Below, piece by piece: positions 57,027 to 64,000 of a stretch of DNA of 64,000 nt. This DNA is from Pseudomonas cedrina subsp. cedrina (lineage in GTDB: Bacteria; Pseudomonadota; Gammaproteobacteria; Pseudomonadales; Pseudomonadaceae), in NCBI RefSeq assembly GCF_001983175.1, contig NZ_MNPW01000004.1, positions 434,001 through 498,000 on the forward strand, in the 5' to 3' direction. Both the position numbers and the translations under genes were made by a program. The first letter of the stretch is position 1. Each line of letters opens with the position of its first letter. A model generated the notes under the pieces. The model saw only the letters and a list, made by a program, of their open reading frames with translations. It had not been told where the DNA came from and did not search any database.

Positions 57027-57055
57027 TTGACATAATCTGTCGCTTTATCTTCATT
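57027..57055 (+). promoter_or_regulatory. Sigma-70-like promoter of argG
   Basis: TTGACA (57027-57032) and TTCATT (57050-57055) are separated by 17 bases. The ArgR site overlaps it. Confidence 0.5.
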
Positions 57056-57079
57056 TGCTGTCGCGCCCCTGTAAATTCA
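57038..57079 (+). promoter_or_regulatory. ArgR operator of argG (tandem half-sites)
   Basis: TGTCGC occurs at 57038 and 57059, 21 bases apart, each followed by N8 and CA or AA, a direct match to the Pseudomonas ArgR consensus TGTCGCN8AAN5. It overlaps the -10 region, so it would repress. Confidence 0.85.
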
Positions 57080-57133
57080 CGGTTTTGGTCGGTAGAATCG
57101 ACGGCTTTCCGTACAACCCCGTGGAGTGATGGC

Positions 57134-58351
<1,218 letters not shown>

Positions 58352-58373
58352 GTTTCAGCCTGCGGTAAAGAAT

Positions 58374-58400
58374 GGCCCCTTTTCGAAGGGGCCTTTTTTT
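58374..58400 (+). terminator. Rho-independent terminator after argG
   Basis: GGCCCCTT / AAGGGGCC with TTCG loop, followed by TTTTTTT (58394-58400). Confidence 0.95.
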
Positions 58401-58968
58401 TGCACGGTTTTCAGCGGTTAGCGATGTTTATTGCGCTTAAACATGCGTTGATGTTTTTTCAAGACCTTATCAACAGCTGGATTTGAATGAATTGTTGATA
58501 AAAGTTTGTAGGGGGAATGAATTTTTTACATCTATGTAGGAACTGGTCTTACAGAAAATTCACTCTTGCAAGTGCAGCGAATATATAAATAGCTGAACCG
58601 TCTGTAGGAATTAAGGATGTAATTGAATATGTTTAATGGAACTGAAGCAAACGGATTTCCCTTATCGGTTTTCTCGGCCGGACACCTGAGGCAAGGGGCA
58701 TTTCCTGAGAGTTATGTGCGGCACGTTTACCCAGCCCCTCCTGTGCCTGGGATATTTCACTCAAAATATGTAAGCCCCCGGAAAGGTCTGAAAGGATCCA
58801 TAAAAAGGAATACTTCCGGGATGGCGTTTTTTTGTAGGGCATTTCCTTTATCGCTGTGGGGTGGGTCTCTGCTTGCTGTTGCTTGGGGGGGAACGCTATG
58901 CCAACTAGGAAACGACTAGGCTATTGTGCTTGCTCTAAATAATTCGAACAGCGAAATTGGACTTTCTC
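58401..58968. other. Gene-poor gap with direct repeats
   Basis: This 568-base stretch is visibly more AT-rich than its surroundings. It contains ATTTCCYTTATCG at 58655 and 58841, and GGGCATTTCCT at 58696 and 58837. A distant inverted pair CCCGGAA / TTCCGGG lies at 58777 and 58814. A 98-codon ORF at 58623 has no recognised features and is not supported. It may hold the leader of the response regulator, or a small RNA. Confidence 0.5.
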
Positions 58969-59601
58969 ATGAATAAAGTGCTGATCGTGGATGATCATCC
59001 CGTCATTCGTCTTGCTGTGCGTATGCTAATGGAACGTCATGGTTATGAGGTCGTTGCCGAGACCGATAACGGTGTCGATGCGTTGCAACTTGCACGGGAG
59101 CATATGCCGGACATTGTCATACTGGATATCGGGATTCCCAAACTTGATGGCCTGGAAGTTATTTGCCGGCTGTCTTCCACCAAACAACCCGCGCCGTTCA
59201 AGGTGCTGGTGCTTACCTCCCAGGCGCCTGGTCATTTTTCCATGCGTTGCATGCAGGCGGGCGCGGCGGGCTACGTGTGCAAGCAACAGGACCTGACCGA
59301 GCTGCTGAGCGCGATCAAGGCCGTCCTGTCGGGGTACAGTTACTTCCCGAACCAGGCGCTCAATTCGGTACGCTCCACCATGGGCAATGCCAGCGAGGCC
59401 GATATGGTCGAGCGTCTATCAGGTCGGGAAATGATGGTATTGCAGCAATTGGCTCGGGGCAGGACCAACAAGGAGATCGCCGACGGCATGTTCCTCAGCA
59501 ACAAGACCGTCAGTACCTACAAGACGCGCCTGCTGCTCAAGCTCAACGCCCGCTCTCTCGTAGACCTGATTGAATTGGCCCAGCGTAACGGCTTGGTATA
59601 G
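58969..59601 (+). CDS. NarL/FixJ-family response regulator
   Basis: The 210-residue protein has a receiver domain (KVLIVDDHPVIRL, phospho-acceptor in IVILDIGIPKLDG, Lys in VCKQQ) and a LuxR-type HTH (LSGREMMVLQQLARGRTNKEIA, LFLSNKTVSTYKTRL-like segment). It resembles Pseudomonas orphan regulators of the ErdR/RocA1 type; no kinase is adjacent. The ATG at 58969 begins the conserved MNKVLIVDDHP; no clear Shine-Dalgarno precedes it, and a TTG at 58957 is possible. Confidence 0.88.
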   Translation: MNKVLIVDDHPVIRLAVRMLMERHGYEVVAETDNGVDALQLAREHMPDIVILDIGIPKLDGLEVICRLSSTKQPAPFKVLVLTSQAPGHFSMRCMQAGAAGYVCKQQDLTELLSAIKAVLSGYSYFPNQALNSVRSTMGNASEADMVERLSGREMMVLQQLARGRTNKEIADGMFLSNKTVSTYKTRLLLKLNARSLVDLIELAQRNGLV

Positions 59602-59644
59602 ACGAGGTCCTGCACCGCGCAATGCCTGCATGACCGGCAGAAAA

Positions 59645-59665
59645 AAGCCTCCGTGAGGGAGGCTT
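59645..59665. terminator. Terminator between the response regulator and the PA3496-like gene
   Basis: AAGCCTCC / GGAGGCTT, loop GTGAG; AAAAAA before it makes a T-run on the minus strand, so it serves the small minus-strand gene best. Confidence 0.8.
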
Positions 59666-59685
59666 CCGGCCGTCGACCGCTCGAA

Positions 59686-59868
59686 TCAGAGATCGAAGTC
59701 GTAATCGGCCAGTTGTTTTTGCAAGCGTCGTTCTTCCAGCAGATTGTCGATGGTGCGGCGTTTGCTCAGATTGGTCTTGGCGACCTCTACCACGGGGGCC
59801 TCGACCACATCGTCGTCCGACTCGACGAGGTCGTCTTCCACTTCCAGTTGTTCCTTGCCAGTGCTCAT
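59686..59868 (-). CDS. PA3496-family small acidic protein
   Basis: The 60-residue protein begins MSTGKEQLEVEDDLVE and is strongly acidic in its first half, then basic (KRRTIDNLLEERRLQKQL). It matches the PA3496 family, annotated as a putative envelope-integrity protein, and lies next to nth as in P. aeruginosa. Start at 59868 has a GGAGTG Shine-Dalgarno. The function is not established. Confidence 0.82.
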   Translation of the reverse strand: MSTGKEQLEVEDDLVESDDDVVEAPVVEVAKTNLSKRRTIDNLLEERRLQKQLADYDFDL

Positions 59869-59975
59869 AAGGTTCACTCCGGGCTAAGACTGCCGTTGGC
59901 GCCCCTTATAACGATAATCCATGATCTGGTAAAAAAGATTTTTTCAATCGGTAGATCGAAAAAACCAATGCTTCC

Positions 59976-60614
59976 TCAATCGTCGGAGGTCTTGTCCTTG
60001 TATTCGCACAGATCTTCGATGCGACAGCTGCCGCAACGCGGCTTGCGTGCCTGGCAAACGTAGCGCCCGTGAAGGATCAGCCAGTGGTGGGAATCGAGCA
60101 GGTAGGGCTTGGGTACGAACTTCATCAGCTGCTTCTCCACCTCTACCACGTTCTTGCCACGGGCAATGCCGGTGCGGTTGCTTACCCGGAAGATGTGGGT
60201 GTCCACGGCCATGGTCAATTGCCGGAACGCGGTGTTGAGCACCACGTTGGCGGTTTTACGTCCAACGCCCGGCAGCGCTTCCAGGGCTTCACGGGTTTGC
60301 GGCACCTCGCTGCCATGCAGTTCGATCAGCAGACGACAGGTTTCGATAACGTTCTTGGCCTTGCTGTTATACAGGCCGATGGTCTTGATATATTCCGACA
60401 GCCCTTCCACACCCAGGGCATAGATTGCTTCGGGCGTGTTCGCCACCGGATACAGCTTCGCCGTGGCCTTGTTGACGCCGACGTCTGTGGACTGGGCCGA
60501 GAGGATCACCGCAATCAGCAACTCGAACGGCGAGGAATAAGCCAGTTCGGTCTTGGGTTCCGGATTGTCTTCGTGAAATCTGCGGAAAATTTCCAGGCGT
60601 TTTGCGGCGTTCAT
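59976..60614 (-). CDS. nth: Endonuclease III
   Basis: The 212-residue glycosylase/AP-lyase has K120 in LPGVGRKTAN, D138 in VDTHIFR and the 4Fe-4S cysteines C187, C194, C197 and C203. It removes oxidised pyrimidines. The start at 60614 (MNAAKRLEIF) is the family start; an earlier ATG at 60635 is not used. It follows rnfB on the minus strand. Confidence 0.95.
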   Translation of the reverse strand: MNAAKRLEIFRRFHEDNPEPKTELAYSSPFELLIAVILSAQSTDVGVNKATAKLYPVANTPEAIYALGVEGLSEYIKTIGLYNSKAKNVIETCRLLIELHGSEVPQTREALEALPGVGRKTANVVLNTAFRQLTMAVDTHIFRVSNRTGIARGKNVVEVEKQLMKFVPKPYLLDSHHWLILHGRYVCQARKPRCGSCRIEDLCEYKDKTSDD

Positions 60615-60658
60615 CGGGCGGTCGGTTCCTTGCACAAGCGGTCAGCTTGAATGCGAAT

Positions 60659-61639
60659 TCAGCGGGTATTCAGGGTTGTGGAGTCATGGGCATCGACCAG
60701 GCGCAGGGCTTCGTCAAGCCTGTGTTGCGCTTGCGCCAATTGCTGCGGGGCGGCCTGTTGATCCTGGGCTTTTTTCAGTTCGGCTCGGCGCATCGCCAAC
60801 TGGATTTTTGCGCGCTTGAGGTCGCCGCTGGTACCGGGCGACAGCGGTACTGCCGGTGCGCTGTTCACTTCCAGCGCCGCCAGCGCCTGCTCCGCTGCCT
60901 CGAATAGTTGTTGCAGTAGGATTAATTGCGACTGTTGCTCGAAAGTCGGTGGATGCCCAAACGCTTTCAGTGACTTGTGCAATTGCGCACGGCTCATTGC
61001 CACAGTGACCTTGGCTTTTTTGACTGCTGCATCCTGGTCTGCTTGCGCCGCGTCCAGGTGGATCGGTGCCGCCGGCACCGAACGTTGGGCGCGGGCCAGG
61101 CGTTCGGCGAGTTTGTGCGCGTCTTCACGCTGCAGGCGCGCGTTGCGCTGCTCGAAACGCCGCCGTGCACGGTCGCGCTTGACGCCACGCTCATGGCGCT
61201 CGCGGTCGTTGCTCGCCAGGCCGCCGACGATCGGGATAATAGTCGCCAGTGGGCGCATCTCTATGCAGTCCACCGGGCACGGCGCGACGCACAGGTCGCA
61301 GCCGGTGCACTCGTCCATGATCACCGTGTGCATCAACTTGGCGGCACCAACGATGGCATCCACCGGGCACGCCTGGATGCACTTGGTGCAGCCGATGCAT
61401 TCGGCTTCACGAATATAGGCCACCTGCGCGGGCGCTTCGCCACGGGACGTGTCCAACTCAAGCACCGGCAGGCGCAGCAGTTGCGCCAGGCTGGCGATGG
61501 TTTCCTGCCCGCCGGGCGGGCATTTGTTGATGGCCTCGCCTTGGGCAATGCCTTCGGCGTATGGCTTGCAGCCCGGGTGCCCGCACTTGCCGCACTGGGT
61601 CTGCGGCAGGAGCGCGTCGATGCGTTGAATCAGGTTCAT
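60659..61639 (-). CDS. rnfB: RnfB-type Fe-S protein with C-terminal extension, solitary
   Basis: The 326-residue protein has the RnfB N-terminal 4Fe-4S motif (C16, C19, C24, C40) and two ferredoxin clusters ([24 protein letters not shown]). It lacks the N-terminal membrane helix of usual RnfB and has a charged, alanine-rich helical tail of about 180 residues. In P. aeruginosa rnfB is inside rnfABCDGE before nth; here metG-rnfB-nth follow directly and no other rnf gene is present in the window. Confidence 0.85.
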   Translation of the reverse strand: MNLIQRIDALLPQTQCGKCGHPGCKPYAEGIAQGEAINKCPPGGQETIASLAQLLRLPVLELDTSRGEAPAQVAYIREAECIGCTKCIQACPVDAIVGAAKLMHTVIMDECTGCDLCVAPCPVDCIEMRPLATIIPIVGGLASNDRERHERGVKRDRARRRFEQRNARLQREDAHKLAERLARAQRSVPAAPIHLDAAQADQDAAVKKAKVTVAMSRAQLHKSLKAFGHPPTFEQQSQLILLQQLFEAAEQALAALEVNSAPAVPLSPGTSGDLKRAKIQLAMRRAELKKAQDQQAAPQQLAQAQHRLDEALRLVDAHDSTTLNTR

Positions 61640-61680
61640 GAAGTGATCATGGCATGCCGGTTAAATAAACAGGGCCTAAA

Positions 61681-61894
61681 TGTGGCGAACGGGCTTCTTA
61701 TGGCAAGCGGTCTTCTGTGGCAAATGGGCTTCTGTGGCGAGCGGGCTTGCCCCGCGTTGGGCTGCGGAGCAGCCCCAGTAAGTATTTTTCAGGTCAACCG
61801 CGGACTCTAGGTTCCAGGCCGCTTCGCGACCCAACGCGGGGCAAGCCCGCTCGCCACAAGAAGCCCGCTCGCCACAACCACAACCACAACCACA
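61681..61894. repeat. REPIN with tandem repeats of its ends
   Basis: Four 17-18-base direct copies of TGTGGCRARCGGGCTTC-type sequence (starts 61681, 61699, 61716, 61733) lead into a normal REPIN, whose right arm ends at 61858. A second copy of that arm follows (61859-61876), and then four CCACAA units. The tandem parts extend the palindrome in both directions. Confidence 0.8.
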
Positions 61895-61905
61895 GACCTT
61901 GCAGG

Positions 61906-63957
61906 TTACTTGATACGTTGACCCGGCTTGGCGCCGCTGTCAGGGCTCAGCAGGTAGATCTCTTCGCCGCCCGGCCCGGCCGCCATGACCATGCCTTCGG
62001 AAATACCGAATTTCATTTTCCGTGGCTTAAGGTTGGCGATCATCATGGTCAGGCGACCATCGAGCTTGGACGGGTCCGGATAAGCGCTCTTGATCCCGGA
62101 GAACACGTTGCGTTGCTCATCACCGATGTCGAGTGTCAGGCGCAGCAACTTGTCGGCGCCCTCGACGGCTTCGGCCTTGACGATCAGCGCCACGCGCAGG
62201 TCCACGGCGGCAAACGCATCAAAGTCGATCTCCGGGGAGATCGGATCCTTGGCCAGCTCACCATTGCCCGCCGGCGCAGCCGAGCCGGTATCGGTCTGGC
62301 TGGCAATCAGGTCTTCTTTCGAAGCGTCGGTCATGGCCTGGACATTTACCGGGTCGATACGGGTCATCAGCGGCTTGAACGCGTTCAGTTGATGGTTGCC
62401 GAGCAAGCTGGCGTGATCGTTCCAGGTCAGCGGCGCGACATTGAGGAATGCCTCGGCATCGGCGGCCAGCAACGGCAGTACCGGCTTGAGAAAGATCACC
62501 AATTGACGGAACAGGTTGATACCCGTGGCGCAGATCGCCTGCACTTCGTCCTGCTTGCCTTCCTGCTTGTTCAGCGACCACGGGGCCTTGTCGGCGATCC
62601 AGGCGTTGGCGCGGTCGGCCAGGCCCATGATCTCGCGCATGGCGCGGGCGAAGTCGCGGGCTTCATAGGCGTCTGCGATGCTTGGCGCGGCGGCCAGGAA
62701 AGCGTCGGTCAGTTCCGGCGCGGCGTTTTCGGCCACCAGTACACCGGCGTTGCCCTTGTGGATAAACCCGGCGCAACGGCTGGCGATGTTGACGACTTTG
62801 CCGACCAGGTCCGAGTTGACCTTCTGTACGAAGTCTTCCAGGTTCAGGTCGAGGTCGTCGACGCCACGGCCCAGCTTGGAGGCGTAGTAATAGCGCAGGT
62901 ATTCCGGCGACAGGTGGTCCAGGTAAGTGCGCGCCTTGATAAAGGTGCCACGGGACTTGGACATCTTCTGGCCGTTGACCGTCAGGTAACCGTGCACGGC
63001 GATGGCGGTTGGCTTGCGGTAGCCTGAACCTTCGAGCATCGCCGGCCAGAACAAGGCGTGGAAGTTGACGATGTCCTTGCCGATGAAGTGATACAGCTCG
63101 GCGCTGGAGTCTTTGCCCCAGAACGCGTCGAAGTCCAGGTCCGGCGTGCGATCGCACAGGTTCTTGAAGCTGGCCATGTAGCCGATCGGCGCATCCAGCC
63201 ACACATAGAAATACTTGCCCGGCTCGCCCGGGATCTCGAAGCCGAAATATGGCGCATCACGGGAGATATCCCACTGCTGCAGGCCACTGTCGAGCCATTC
63301 GGCGAGTTTGTTGGCCACGGCGTCCTGCAAGGTGCCGCTGCGCGTCCAGGTTTGCAGCATTTGCTGGAAATCCGGGAGCTTGAAGAAGAAGTGCTGCGAG
63401 TCCTTCAGCACCGGAGTGGCGCCGGAGATCGCCGACTTCGGGTCCTTCAAGTCGGTCGGGGCGTAGGTCGCGCCGCATTTTTCGCAGTTGTCGCCGTACT
63501 GGTCTTCGGTGCCGCATTTGGGGCAGGTGCCCTTGATGAAGCGGTCGGCCAGGAACATCTTCTTTTCCGGGTCGAAATACTGGGTCACCGAACGCTGGTC
63601 GATGTGCCCGGCTTCTTTCAACCGCAGGTAGATCTGGCTCGACAGCTCGCGGTTTTCGTCGGAGTGGGTGGAGTGGAAGTTGTCGAACTCCACCAGGAAC
63701 TCGGCGAAGTCGGCGCTGTGTTCAGCCTGCACATTGGCGATCAGTTGTTCCGGAGTGATGCCTTCCTTTTCGGCGCGCAACATGATGGCCGAACCGTGGG
63801 CGTCGTCCGCGCAGACATAAATGCATTGATTGCCGCGATGCTTCTGGAAGCGCACCCACATATCGGTCTGGATGTACTCAAGCATATGGCCAAGATGGAT
63901 GGAACCATTGGCATAGGGCAGGGCGCTGGTGACGAGGATCTTGCGTGGCTCGGACAT
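61906..63957 (-). CDS. metG: Methionyl-tRNA synthetase
   Basis: The 683-residue enzyme has HLGH ([19 protein letters not shown]), the zinc region [23 protein letters not shown] ([11 protein letters not shown]) and the C-terminal EMAP/Trbp domain ([18 protein letters not shown]) for tRNA binding and dimerisation. It charges tRNA(Met). Its start is 43 bases from the right window edge. Confidence 0.97.
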   Translation of the reverse strand: MSEPRKILVTSALPYANGSIHLGHMLEYIQTDMWVRFQKHRGNQCIYVCADDAHGSAIMLRAEKEGITPEQLIANVQAEHSADFAEFLVEFDNFHSTHSDENRELSSQIYLRLKEAGHIDQRSVTQYFDPEKKMFLADRFIKGTCPKCGTEDQYGDNCEKCGATYAPTDLKDPKSAISGATPVLKDSQHFFFKLPDFQQMLQTWTRSGTLQDAVANKLAEWLDSGLQQWDISRDAPYFGFEIPGEPGKYFYVWLDAPIGYMASFKNLCDRTPDLDFDAFWGKDSSAELYHFIGKDIVNFHALFWPAMLEGSGYRKPTAIAVHGYLTVNGQKMSKSRGTFIKARTYLDHLSPEYLRYYYASKLGRGVDDLDLNLEDFVQKVNSDLVGKVVNIASRCAGFIHKGNAGVLVAENAAPELTDAFLAAAPSIADAYEARDFARAMREIMGLADRANAWIADKAPWSLNKQEGKQDEVQAICATGINLFRQLVIFLKPVLPLLAADAEAFLNVAPLTWNDHASLLGNHQLNAFKPLMTRIDPVNVQAMTDASKEDLIASQTDTGSAAPAGNGELAKDPISPEIDFDAFAAVDLRVALIVKAEAVEGADKLLRLTLDIGDEQRNVFSGIKSAYPDPSKLDGRLTMMIANLKPRKMKFGISEGMVMAAGPGGEEIYLLSPDSGAKPGQRIK

Positions 63958-64000
63958 GGGGCTCGGCTACTTGATGAAACGGAGGTCGGCCACTATAAAG

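Noticed and set aside
58623..58919. 98-codon ORF in the gap before the response regulator
   Set aside because: No Shine-Dalgarno of note, no recognisable family and unusual composition; not enough support to call a gene.

Overview
The window is a high-GC chromosomal segment of a Pseudomonas of the P. fluorescens group. Three things point there: complete core genes of Pseudomonas type (metG, nth, argG, motY, pyrC, rnt, bfd, argF, glpDRKF, metR), gene order matching the P. aeruginosa argG-motY-pyrC-rnt-peroxidase-bfd-bfr-grxD-argF block, and many REP/REPIN palindromes of the fluorescens type. Genes are tightly packed with many 4-nt overlaps. No rRNA, tRNA, CRISPR, insertion sequence or prophage was seen.

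Layout. 0-6.3 kb: a giant toxin/effector-like protein with LRRs and a C-terminal NEL-type ubiquitin ligase domain, cut by the left edge. 6.4-12.6 kb: an OpgC-like acyltransferase, a GltB-like FMN protein, a LuxR regulator divergent from a nitrilase-superfamily amidase, and an APC permease. 12.6-13.8 kb: the zinc-independent L31 paralogue behind a probable Zur box, then a higBA pair whose toxin is frameshifted. 13.8-20.4 kb: a signalling block of cytochrome c peroxidase, two histidine kinases and a divergent response regulator with a degenerate (YN) HD-GYP domain, followed by Nudix and GNAT genes. 20.7-23.5 kb: metR, an alpha/beta hydrolase and a FrnE-like DsbA protein.

23.6-33.8 kb is the most unusual region. 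Two gene sets sit behind sigma-54 type promoters: an arginase-fold protein with two half-size EamA-type membrane proteins, and then a HAD phosphatase, class III aminotransferase, alpha/beta hydrolase, FemAB-like GNAT, NtrB-like kinase and NtrC-like sigma-54 activator. A MipA/OmpV-family gene faces the second set across an intergenic region with three TTGTAGC half-sites. I do not recognise this as a described pathway; a regulated system that makes or modifies and exports an amino compound is inferred.

33.9-41.2 kb: glpM coupled to aauR, aauS, and the acidic amino acid transporter aatJQMP with a sigma-54 promoter before aatJ. 41.3-46.7 kb: glycerol genes glpD, glpR, glpK, glpF. 46.8-52.4 kb: ybaK, an ABC ATPase overlapping argF, a molybdopterin oxidoreductase, and grxD. 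52.4-54.2 kb: an iron/redox group with a bacterioferritin lacking several ferroxidase ligands, bfd with a Fur-like box, and a 2-Cys peroxiredoxin. 54.2-58.4 kb: rnt, pyrC, motY, and argG behind a tandem ArgR operator. 58.4-64 kb: a gene-poor AT-richer gap, a NarL-type response regulator, a PA3496-like small protein, nth, a solitary rnfB, and metG.
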